The notes under the pieces: model-generated | The model's database searches: none | The model's input: only the letters and a program-made list of their open reading frames with translations | Told to the model about the DNA's origin: nothing | DNA from: an uncultured beta proteobacterium | Lineage (GTDB): Bacteria > Pseudomonadota > Gammaproteobacteria > Burkholderiales > Burkholderiaceae_C | Assembly: GCA_903830985.1 (NCBI GenBank) | Contig: CAIKVZ010000154.1 | Location: forward strand, 1-33,116 | DNA length: 33,116 nucleotides | Reading direction: 5' to 3' | Shown: positions 8,327 through 16,260 of the stretch, one piece after another | Position numbering within the stretch: position 1 is the stretch's first letter | Layout: each line of letters starts with the position of its first letter | Made by a program: the position numbers and the translations under genes

Positions 8327-11300
8327 ATGATCTGGCCTGAATTGCGGCGTCGCTCCCTGAAGACCCGGGTGACTCTGTTCACCCTGGGGATCTTCCTGTT
8401 CAGCATGTGGTCTCTGGCGTTTTATGCCAGCAAGATGCTGCGCGACGACATGCAACGCATGCTGAGCGAACAGCAGATGTCCACCGTGTCCATGCTGGCC
8501 GCCGAAGTGAATCAGGACGTGAGTGAAAGGCTGGGCGCGCTGGAGAAAGTCGCCGCGAGCATCACGCCAAAGGCCCTGGACGATCCGCAGGCGCTGCAAG
8601 CCCTGCTGGAGCAGAGGCCGATTTTTCAAAACATGTTCAACGGGGGAATCTTTGTCACGCGTCTGGACGCGACCCTGATCGCTGGCGTGCCCTCGGCCGA
8701 CCATGGCGTCAGCGCTGACGGGCAAGCGGCCGCTCTGGCCGCAGTCGCGCAGGACAAGACCAGCATCAGCAAGCCGGCGATCGCCACCGATCGTTCAGCG
8801 CCGTCCATTGCCATGGCCGCGCCGATTCACGACGCCAAGGGCAGGGTCAGTGGCGCCATGGTCGGTGTCACCAACCTGGGGACGCCCAACTTCCTGGACC
8901 GGATTACCAAGGGCCGCTATGGCCTCACAGGTGGCCATGTGCTGGTTTCGCCACAGCACAGGTTGATCGTCACGGCATCGGACCCGCGGCGCGTCATGGA
9001 GCCGAGTCCGAAGCAAGGCACGATTGCACTGATCGACCGTTTCCTGCAAGGCTTTGAGGGCTCGGGCGTGACGCTCAATCCGCTGGGCGTGGAAATGCTG
9101 ATATCGGCCAAGGGCGTGCCGGCCTCGGGCTGGTATGTCGCCACCGCTTTGCCAACGCAGGAAGCCTTTGCCCCGATTCGCTCCATGCAACAGCATATGC
9201 TGCTCGCGGCCAGCTTGCTGACGCTGTTGGCCGGCTGCATGACCTGGTGGATCTTGCGCCGTTTGCTGGCCCCCCTTTCCGATGCCGCCATCGCACTGGC
9301 GCTTCAATCCGACAGCCAGTTGCAGCCCTTGCCCCTGCCGCGTGACGGCGATGACGAAATCGGCCAACTCATTGGCGGCTTCAACCGCCTTTTGACCACT
9401 TTGGCGCAACGAGAAGACGCGCTCAGGGAGAGCGAATTTCGCTGGAAATTTGCCATTGAAGGTACAGGCGACGCAATGTGGGACTGGAACGTTCAGGACG
9501 ATGGTCTGTATTTTTCGGCCCATTGGGCGCACATGATTGGCTACGAGGAGCATGAGCTGGGTCATGAACTGCAGATGTGGGAGTCACGCATCCACCCTGA
9601 AGACAAGGTAGCAACGCTGCACGCCCTGCAGCAGCATCTGCTGGGTCAGACAACGACTTACCGCAGCGAATACCGTTTGCGTTGCAAGGACGGCAGCTAC
9701 CTGTGGCTGCTCGATCGCGGCGCCGTTGTGACACGTGGGGTGGGCGGCGAGGCGCTGCGCGTCATCGGCACGCACACCGACATCAGCAAGCGCAAGCAAG
9801 GTGAGGCCGAGCGGGCCATGCTGACATCACGTGCCGAAGCCCTGCTCAGCTTGCCGGGCGCCGCTGAGCGCCTGGGCGAGAAGGATTTCATGCAGCATGG
9901 ACTGGACCTCGCCGAACAGCTCACCGGCAGCCAGATCGGCTTCATCCATTTCGTCATGCTTGATCAGGAAACGCTGGAGTTGGTGACCTGGTCGAGCGCC
10001 ACGCTGGCGCATTACTGCCAGGCCGGCTTTGACACCCACTATCCCGTAAGCCAGGCCGGCATCTGGGCCGACGCCCTGCGCCAGCGTGCGCCGGTGATCT
10101 GCAACGACTACGGCACAGCAACGGACAAGCACGGACTGCCTGAGGGACATGCGCGGCTGAATCGGCTCATCAGCGTGCCGGTGCTGGACTCAGGCTTGGT
10201 GCGCCTGATGGCCGGTGTCGGCAATAAGCCCGGCGCCTACAGCGAACTGGACGTGGAGACCATGCAACTCATGGCCAATACCCTCTGGAACATCGTGCGT
10301 CAGCGCCGCGCCGACGCCGCCCTGCGCGAAAGTGAAGAACGTCACCGTCTGCTGGCAGACAACGCCAGCGACGTGATCTGGACCATGGACATGCAGGGTC
10401 GCTACACCTACGTCAGCCCGTCCGTACAAAAAATTCGAGGTTTCACCAGCGCCGAGGTGATGCAGCACAGCTGGGAGCAAACCCTCGCGCCCAACTCCCT
10501 GCCCGTTGCGCAGCAGGGCCTGCAAAAGTTCCATGCCGAGCTGGCCGCGGGCTCACCCCATGCCGAATTTCGCGGAGAACTCGAAATGCGCTGCAAGAAC
10601 GGCGCCACGATCTGGGTGGAGATCACGGCCAACGACATGCGAAGCCAGGACGGCAATTTGATCGGTATCCTGGGCGTCACGCGCGACATCACGCAGCGCC
10701 GCGTACAGCAAATGCAGTTGCGCGTCGCTGCGCAAATTTTTGAGCAGGCACGCGAAGGCATCACGGTGGCCGACGCCCAGGGCAACATCATCATGGTGAA
10801 CCGGGCGTTCAGCGATATCACGGGCTACAGCGAAGCCGAGGTGTTGGGAAAGAACCCCAGCGTCCTGAGCTCCGGTCGCCAGGATCCGACGTTCTATCAG
10901 ACGATGTGGGCGGCGATCAAGGACCAGGGCGAATGGGCCGGCGAAATCTGGAATCGGCACAAGGATGGGACGATCTACCCCGAATGGCTGTCGATTGCGG
11001 CGATACGGGATGAGTCCGGCGAAACACTGCACTACGTCGGCAACTTCAACGACCTGAGCCGCGTCAGGGCTGCGGAAGACCGCGTCCTGTGGATGTCGCA
11101 TTTCGACGCCCTCACCGGCCTGCCCAATCGCACGCTGCTGCAGGACCGTACGCTGCAGGCCATGACCGCGGCGCACCGCTCTGGCGAGCCTCTGACCCTG
11201 ATGCTCGTGGGCATCGACCATTACAGATCGCTGGCCGACGCCGTGGGCCAGCGCACCATGGACGAAACGCTCGTGGAGATGGCACGCCGACTGAATGCCA

Positions 11301-13213
11301 GTGTGCGCGAGCAAGACACCGTGGCGCGCTTGGGTGGCAAGGAATTTGTGCTGGTGCTGCCTGGAACGCCGTCCACTGGTGCATCGCACCTGGCCACAGA
11401 ATTGCTTTGGAAATTGGCCAGGCCCTACCAACTGGGCCAACACGAACTGGACCTGACCACCTCCATCGGCGTGGCCAACTACCCCGACAACGGAAGCGAC
11501 TTTGACGCCCTGCTCAAGTCAGTGACCATTGCCATGCACCGTGCGCAAAGCCGGGGTGGCGACGCAGTGCAGTTTTACAGTGCCGAAATGTCGCAACAAC
11601 TGCAGGCGCGGGACCGCATCGTCAAGGCCCTGCGCCACGCCGTCGAACGCGATCAACTGGCATTGGCCTATCAGCCGCAGGTCGACCTGCAAACCGGCAA
11701 GGTTTGCGGCCTGGAGGCGCTGTTGCGCTGGCAGCACCCCGAGCTGGGTGCTGTTCCCCCGGCTCAGTTCATTCCCCTGGCGGAGGCGTCGGGCTTGATC
11801 AATGAACTGGGGCAGTGGGTGCTGGAGCGTGCCTGCAGCGACATCCGGCACTGGCTGGAGCAGGGCATCCAGGTGCCGCACGTGGCGGTCAACGTGTCTG
11901 CTCTGCAGTTCAAGGACAATGATTTGCCGGGTCAGGTCCTGCACGCCCTGGAACGCTCGCGGATCGATCCGGGCCAGCTCTACGTGGAGCTGACCGAGTC
12001 CGCCCTGATGGCCGATGTGGAGCACAGCGAGGCGGTGCTGCACGAACTCAAAGCGCTGGGCGTGAAGCTCTCGCTGGACGACTTTGGCACGGGCTATTCT
12101 TCACTGAGCTACCTCAAGCGTTTCCCGATTGACCAGGTGAAGATCGATCAGAGCTTCGTGCGCGACATCGGCCAGAACGACAACGACCTGGTGCTGGTGA
12201 AAGTGATCGTGTCCATGGCCCATGGACTGGGCATGAAGGTGATTGCCGAGGGCGTCGAGACCGAAGCCCAGTGCGAGGTCATGCGCACCAGTCGGTGCGA
12301 CGAAATTCAGGGCTTTTTCTTTTCCCACCCCATTGCGGCGCCAGCGATAGAGGCGCTGCTGCGCGAAGGCCGCCTGCTGCCAGCCCATCTGCTGCATCTG
12401 CACAAGCCGCAAGGCGTGCTGCTGCTGGTGGACGACGAGCCCAATATTCTGGCCGCACTCAAACGCCTGTTGCGCCGTGACGGCTACACCATTCTCACCG
12501 CCGACTGCGGCGCCCAAGGGCTGGAAGTGCTGGCCAGGAACCGGGTCGACGTCATCATTTCCGACCAGCGCATGCCGGGCATGACGGGTGTCGAGTTTCT
12601 GCGCGCCGCCAAACTCAAGTACCCGGACACGGTGCGCATCGTGCTCTCGGGCTACACCGAACTGCAGTCCGTCACCGACGCCATCAACGAGGGCGCCGTC
12701 TACCGCTTCCTCACCAAGCCCTGGGTCGACGAACAACTGCGTGAACATATCCAAAAGGCCTTTGAATACCAGGGCCTGCTGGAAGAAAATCGGCAACTCG
12801 ACCTCAAGATCCGCAGCGCCAACCGGGAACTGGTGGCCGCGAACCGGCAACTGGGCACGGTACTGACTCAGACCCGCGCCCAGGTCGAACGCGACGCCAC
12901 CAGCCTGGCCATCGTGCGCGAAGCCCTGCAGCATATGCCCTCAGCCGCGATCGGCGTGGACGACGAAGGCCTGATGGCTTTTGTGAACGAGGCTGCGCAG
13001 CAACTGTTTGCCGGCTCGGGGCCACTCCTTGGTGAGGAACTGGCCTTTGCCCTGCCCGCCATCGCCACCGCCATTGCTGCAGCAAACGAGGGCGTTGCCA
13101 GCGAATTGCAGATCAACGGCCAGCGCTACCTGGTCAAATGGAATGCCATGGGTGCACACTCGCGCTCAAGGGGGAAAATTGTCACCCTGTCGACGACTGG
13201 AGCCATGCCATGA
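8327..13213 (+). CDS. Giant membrane sensor: Cache-HAMP-PAS-GAF-PAS-PAS-GGDEF(degenerate)-EAL-REC-PAS
   Basis: A 1628-residue inner-membrane protein predicted to break down c-di-GMP in response to several inputs. In order: TM1 (~14-35); a periplasmic double-Cache region (~40-285); TM2 (~291-310); HAMP (~311-365); PAS (~368-490); GAF (~500-660); PAS (~669-790); PAS (~800-915); GGDEF-like (~920-1080); EAL (~1095-1340); receiver (~1363-1480); a coiled coil; and a final PAS-like segment (~1530-1625). The GGDEF motif is GGKEF (1003-1007), so cyclase activity is unlikely, yet the RxxD inhibitory site REQD (994-997) remains. The EAL part looks active: EALLRW at 1130, the ELTES motif, DDFGTG at 1251-1256, KIDQSF and AEGVETE. 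The receiver keeps its acceptor Asp (D1413 in ISDQRMPGM). A REC after an EAL is unusual. It is first in a six-gene cluster, and its TGA overlaps the next ATG. Confidence 0.93.
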   Translation: MIWPELRRRSLKTRVTLFTLGIFLFSMWSLAFYASKMLRDDMQRMLSEQQMSTVSMLAAEVNQDVSERLGALEKVAASITPKALDDPQALQALLEQRPIFQNMFNGGIFVTRLDATLIAGVPSADHGVSADGQAAALAAVAQDKTSISKPAIATDRSAPSIAMAAPIHDAKGRVSGAMVGVTNLGTPNFLDRITKGRYGLTGGHVLVSPQHRLIVTASDPRRVMEPSPKQGTIALIDRFLQGFEGSGVTLNPLGVEMLISAKGVPASGWYVATALPTQEAFAPIRSMQQHMLLAASLLTLLAGCMTWWILRRLLAPLSDAAIALALQSDSQLQPLPLPRDGDDEIGQLIGGFNRLLTTLAQREDALRESEFRWKFAIEGTGDAMWDWNVQDDGLYFSAHWAHMIGYEEHELGHELQMWESRIHPEDKVATLHALQQHLLGQTTTYRSEYRLRCKDGSYLWLLDRGAVVTRGVGGEALRVIGTHTDISKRKQGEAERAMLTSRAEALLSLPGAAERLGEKDFMQHGLDLAEQLTGSQIGFIHFVMLDQETLELVTWSSATLAHYCQAGFDTHYPVSQAGIWADALRQRAPVICNDYGTATDKHGLPEGHARLNRLISVPVLDSGLVRLMAGVGNKPGAYSELDVETMQLMANTLWNIVRQRRADAALRESEERHRLLADNASDVIWTMDMQGRYTYVSPSVQKIRGFTSAEVMQHSWEQTLAPNSLPVAQQGLQKFHAELAAGSPHAEFRGELEMRCKNGATIWVEITANDMRSQDGNLIGILGVTRDITQRRVQQMQLRVAAQIFEQAREGITVADAQGNIIMVNRAFSDITGYSEAEVLGKNPSVLSSGRQDPTFYQTMWAAIKDQGEWAGEIWNRHKDGTIYPEWLSIAAIRDESGETLHYVGNFNDLSRVRAAEDRVLWMSHFDALTGLPNRTLLQDRTLQAMTAAHRSGEPLTLMLVGIDHYRSLADAVGQRTMDETLVEMARRLNASVREQDTVARLGGKEFVLVLPGTPSTGASHLATELLWKLARPYQLGQHELDLTTSIGVANYPDNGSDFDALLKSVTIAMHRAQSRGGDAVQFYSAEMSQQLQARDRIVKALRHAVERDQLALAYQPQVDLQTGKVCGLEALLRWQHPELGAVPPAQFIPLAEASGLINELGQWVLERACSDIRHWLEQGIQVPHVAVNVSALQFKDNDLPGQVLHALERSRIDPGQLYVELTESALMADVEHSEAVLHELKALGVKLSLDDFGTGYSSLSYLKRFPIDQVKIDQSFVRDIGQNDNDLVLVKVIVSMAHGLGMKVIAEGVETEAQCEVMRTSRCDEIQGFFFSHPIAAPAIEALLREGRLLPAHLLHLHKPQGVLLLVDDEPNILAALKRLLRRDGYTILTADCGAQGLEVLARNRVDVIISDQRMPGMTGVEFLRAAKLKYPDTVRIVLSGYTELQSVTDAINEGAVYRFLTKPWVDEQLREHIQKAFEYQGLLEENRQLDLKIRSANRELVAANRQLGTVLTQTRAQVERDATSLAIVREALQHMPSAAIGVDDEGLMAFVNEAAQQLFAGSGPLLGEELAFALPAIATAIAAANEGVASELQINGQRYLVKWNAMGAHSRSRGKIVTLSTTGAMP

Positions 13214-13416
13214 GACCATTGAAGCAAGCCCAAATCCCGCAACCGCAGTGCGAAGCGCTGGCTGCCACTGGAGAGCGGGAGCACACGGACGACCCTGCGC
13301 TGGCAGCACCGCTGCAGGCACGCCTGAGCCACCTGTTCCGCCATGCAAGCGCCGCGCCGGACAACCGTTTTTTGCTGGACCTCGTGACCCGTTACCGCAA
13401 GCAGGCCGCCGCATGA
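13210..13416 (+). CDS. 68-residue protein of unknown function, ATGA-coupled on both sides
   Basis: I do not recognise this protein. The ATG at 13210 overlaps the TGA of the giant sensor, and its own TGA overlaps the ATG of the HDOD gene at 13413, so three reading frames are chained by four-base overlaps. GGAG lies seven bases before the start. The product is hydrophilic and has no signal peptide or membrane segment. A Pro/Gln-rich N-terminus (KQAQIPQPQCEALAATG) precedes a probable amphipathic helical half, PLQARLSHLFRHA, then NRFLLDLVTRYRKQAAA. The single Cys is at 14. The coupling argues that it is translated and made in step with the sensor and the HDOD protein, perhaps as an adaptor; that role is inference. 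Confidence 0.72.
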   Translation: MRPLKQAQIPQPQCEALAATGEREHTDDPALAAPLQARLSHLFRHASAAPDNRFLLDLVTRYRKQAAA

Positions 13417-14255
13417 ACAGCATCACCCAGGCCGAAGTACTGCGCCGAATTCACAACCTGCCCTCGCTGCCCGCGGTGGTGCTGGAATTGCTGGCCACGC
13501 TGGACGACGATGACCCGCACATCCAGACCCTGGCGAACAAGATCGCACAGGACCAGGCCCTCACCGCCAAGACCCTGCGCCTGGCCAACTCGTCTTTTTA
13601 CGGCATACCGCACGAGATCACGACGATTCCACAGGCCATTGCCATCGTCGGCTTTCGAACCGTGCGCAGCCTGGCCACCACGGCCGCGCTGATCGAGAAT
13701 TTTTCCGGCAGCCGGACCGCAGGTTTTGACGTCAATCCATTTTGGCGTCACGCGATTGCTGCTGCAGTCTGCGCACGAAATCTGGCTGCGCAACTCGATT
13801 TGAACACCGAGTTTGCCTACACCGCAGGCTTGCTGCACGACATCGGCCGGCTGGTGCTGGTGACACAGTTCAGCGCCAACTACGAAGCCACCATGGTCTG
13901 GCGCAACCAGCACGATGGCAGCTTGCTCCAGGCAGAGCAGGCGGTGCTCGGCATTGACCATGCTGAAGTAGGCCAGGTGCTGACACGGCACTGGAAGTTT
14001 CCCGAGTCCATGCAACAGGCCATTGCCCGCCACCACAGCCCTGACTGTGACGGTCTGCTGCCGATGTCGCTGCTCGTCATGGCGGCCGACGCCATCGCCC
14101 ACGCCCTGGACTTATCCCGCGACGAGGCGGACGCGGTACCCACACTGGCGTCCGGCTTATGGGCACAACTCGGGCTGTCCGAGGCCGCCCTGCTGCAGGT
14201 ATTTGCCGACACCGAAACGCAGTTTGTCGGCGTCAGCGAAATCCTGAAAAACTAG
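13413..14255 (+). CDS. HDOD domain protein
   Basis: A 280-residue cytosolic protein filled by one HDOD domain (about 8-215). Its HD-related fold is found in bacterial signalling proteins, usually as a protein-interaction module. The opening LRRIHNLPSLPAVVLELLAT and the middle LANSSFYGIPHEITTIPQAI are typical. HD-like residues are retained: H113 in FWRHA, HDIG at 142-145, H183, and HH at 207-208. Some metal binding or hydrolysis therefore cannot be excluded, although most HDOD proteins are not known to be enzymes. Its start overlaps the 68-codon gene. Its TAG stop overlaps the ribosome binding site of the next gene, which places it firmly inside the signalling operon. Confidence 0.9.
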   Translation: MNSITQAEVLRRIHNLPSLPAVVLELLATLDDDDPHIQTLANKIAQDQALTAKTLRLANSSFYGIPHEITTIPQAIAIVGFRTVRSLATTAALIENFSGSRTAGFDVNPFWRHAIAAAVCARNLAAQLDLNTEFAYTAGLLHDIGRLVLVTQFSANYEATMVWRNQHDGSLLQAEQAVLGIDHAEVGQVLTRHWKFPESMQQAIARHHSPDCDGLLPMSLLVMAADAIAHALDLSRDEADAVPTLASGLWAQLGLSEAALLQVFADTETQFVGVSEILKN

Positions 14256-14258
14256 GAG
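14255..14258 (+). promoter_or_regulatory. Ribosome binding site deciding the TTG start of the REC-HD-GYP gene
   Basis: GGAG lies six bases before TTG at 14265 and overlaps the stop codon of the HDOD gene. No ATG or GTG lies nearby in the frame ahead of the receiver domain, so the rare TTG is the best-supported start. Confidence 0.55.
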
Positions 14259-14264
14259 CCCACT

Positions 14265-15638
14265 TTGTCACCATTGAACACGGTCGAGGCCACGGGCGCA
14301 TTGCGCCAGCCAAGCCGGGTCAGCGGTCTGGATGCCAGCCCCGCACCCACGGTGCTGTGCGTGGACGACGAGGCCGGCATCCTGTCGGCGCTCAAGCGGC
14401 TGTTGCGCCCCACGGGTTACCGGGTGTTGACAGCCAACAGCGCCGCGGCCGGCCTGGAACTGCTGACCCGTGAAACAGTGGACCTGGTGATCTCGGACAT
14501 GCGCATGCCAGAGATGGACGGGGCGCAGTTTCTGGAACAGGTGCGGGAGCGCTGGCCGGACACGATTCGCCTGCTGCTCACTGGCTACGCCGACATGACG
14601 TCCACCATCCACGCCATCAACCGCGGCCAGATCTACCGCTACATCGCCAAGCCGTGGAACGACGACGAGTTGCCACTGATCATTCGCGAGGCGCTGGAAC
14701 GGCGGCGTCTGCTTTCGGAAAATGCGCGCCTGCAGGCCCTGACCCTGGCGCAAAACGAACAGTTGCACGAACTCAACGAGAGTCTGGAGCGCAAGGTCGT
14801 GGAGCGCACGGGCGAGCTGGCACAGGTCAACAGCTTTCTGAACCTGGCGAATCAACAACTGAAACAGAAGTTTCTGGTTTCCATCAAGATGTTCTCGGGC
14901 CTGATCGAGCTGCGCGGCGGCGCCATGGCGGGCCACTCGCGCCGCGTGGCTGAACTCGCTCGCCGGCTGGCGCAAGAATGCGGGCTCGACGACAAAGCCT
15001 GCGCCGACGTCTTCATGGCGGGACTGCTGCACGACATCGGCAAGATCGGCCTGTCCGACGCTCTGCTGGCGCGACCGGTGTCGACCATGAACGGCGTGCA
15101 AATGGCCGACTACTGCCGTCACGCGGCCGACGGCGAGGCCGCCCTCATGCCGCTGGATGAGTTGCGCGACGTGGCCCGGCTGGTGCGATCGCACCACGAG
15201 CACTTCAGCGGCCACGGCTTTCCCGACAGTTTGGCAGCCGAGGAGATTGCGCTGGGCGCGCGCATCCTGGCGGTGGCCAACGACTACGACGGTTTTCAGA
15301 TCGGCACCCTGGCGGAAAAACGCATGACGGCGCAGCAGGCGCTCGCGATGCTGCGTCAACTCGCCGGCAAGCGCTACGATCCCCGGGTGGTCGAAGTGTT
15401 TGCGCGCATGGCGCAGCAAAACCTGCTGGGCGCGCCCGGTGAACAGTTGCTGGGCACCGATCAGCTCAAAGCCGGCATGGTGCTGGCGCGTGATTTTGTA
15501 GCGGCCAACGGCACGCTGCTGCTGGCCGCAGACATCCATTTGACGCCGGCCATGGTGAGCCAGCTGCAGGCCATGGCAGCGCGCCTGGGGCAGGTGCTGC
15601 AGTTGCCGGTACGTAGCGAGAAAAGGAGTTCCCCATGA
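14265..15638 (+). CDS. Response regulator with REC and degenerate HD-GYP output
   Basis: A 457-residue RpfG-type regulator. A disordered leader of ~28 residues is followed by a receiver (29-145) with the acidic pair in CVDDE, acceptor D78 (VISDMRMPEMDG) and the conserved Lys in AKPW. A coiled coil (~150-195) leads to the HD domain (~205-370). HD signatures are H224 and HDIGK at 256-260, but the GYP motif reads HHEHFSGHGFP (310-320) in place of HHExxDGxGYP: Asp is Ser, and Tyr is Phe. Phosphodiesterase activity may be reduced, altered or lost. A ~85-residue C-terminal domain resembling those after many HD-GYP domains follows. Start is TTG with GGAG. Its TGA overlaps the ATG of the next receiver gene. 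Confidence 0.9.
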   Translation: MSPLNTVEATGALRQPSRVSGLDASPAPTVLCVDDEAGILSALKRLLRPTGYRVLTANSAAAGLELLTRETVDLVISDMRMPEMDGAQFLEQVRERWPDTIRLLLTGYADMTSTIHAINRGQIYRYIAKPWNDDELPLIIREALERRRLLSENARLQALTLAQNEQLHELNESLERKVVERTGELAQVNSFLNLANQQLKQKFLVSIKMFSGLIELRGGAMAGHSRRVAELARRLAQECGLDDKACADVFMAGLLHDIGKIGLSDALLARPVSTMNGVQMADYCRHAADGEAALMPLDELRDVARLVRSHHEHFSGHGFPDSLAAEEIALGARILAVANDYDGFQIGTLAEKRMTAQQALAMLRQLAGKRYDPRVVEVFARMAQQNLLGAPGEQLLGTDQLKAGMVLARDFVAANGTLLLAADIHLTPAMVSQLQAMAARLGQVLQLPVRSEKRSSP

Positions 15639-16219
15639 GCCGTATCCTGATCGTCGACGACGAAGAGTCCATTCTGAAGTCACTCAAGCGGGTGCTGTCG
15701 CTCACGCCCTGCGTGGTGGACGGCAAGAAATACCCGCTCACGGTGGACGTTTTCAGCTCGCCCGCCCTGGCGCTGCTGCAGATCGACTGCACTGCCTACG
15801 ATCTGGTGCTGTCGGACTACCGCATGCCGGAAATGGACGGTGTGCAACTGCTCAAGGCGGTACGGCAAATTCAGCCCAACGCCGTGCGCATGATCCTCTC
15901 GGGCTACGCCGATCTGAATGGCCTGATCGCCGCCATCAATGAAGCCGGCATCAGCCGCTTCATCTCCAAGCCATGGAATGACTACGAACTGGTCAGCGCC
16001 ATTGGACAGGCCTTGGCTTTGCGCGACCTGACCCTGGAGAACCAGCGCCTGGCCGACCATGCACGTCTGGTCAACGGATCGCTGACCGCCAGGGACATCG
16101 AGATCAAGCGCCTGGAAGCCGAAGAGCCCGGCATCACGCACGTCGTGTGGGACAGTGATGGATCCGTGCTGGTCGATGAATTCATGATCGACCTTGGCAG
16201 CTTTGACAGCAAGCGCTGA
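15635..16219 (+). CDS. Stand-alone response regulator (REC plus short C-terminal extension)
   Basis: A 194-residue single-receiver protein. The receiver covers about 2-140, with acidic residues in ILIVDDEES, acceptor D61 (VLSDYRMPEMDG), a Ser in LSGYAD and the Lys in SKPWND. Compared with the two other receivers of this cluster it has about ten extra residues (SLTPCVVDGKKYPLT) between helix 1 and strand 2. A charged helix (~141-165) leads to a ~35-residue tail ending in HVVWDSDGSVLVDEFMIDLG, which I do not recognise as a known output domain. It may act as a phosphate shuttle, sink or protein-interaction regulator. ATG at 15635 overlaps the preceding stop, with GGAG six bases ahead. Confidence 0.9.
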   Translation: MSRILIVDDEESILKSLKRVLSLTPCVVDGKKYPLTVDVFSSPALALLQIDCTAYDLVLSDYRMPEMDGVQLLKAVRQIQPNAVRMILSGYADLNGLIAAINEAGISRFISKPWNDYELVSAIGQALALRDLTLENQRLADHARLVNGSLTARDIEIKRLEAEEPGITHVVWDSDGSVLVDEFMIDLGSFDSKR

Positions 16220-16260
16220 GCGGGACGCGCCGTCAATCACCCCCTAGCGAGCGACACGCA

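Noticed and set aside
14268-15683. 471-codon minus-strand frame opposite the REC-HD-GYP gene
   Set aside because: Antisense shadow. The plus strand carries REC and HD motifs with a ribosome binding site and operon overlaps.
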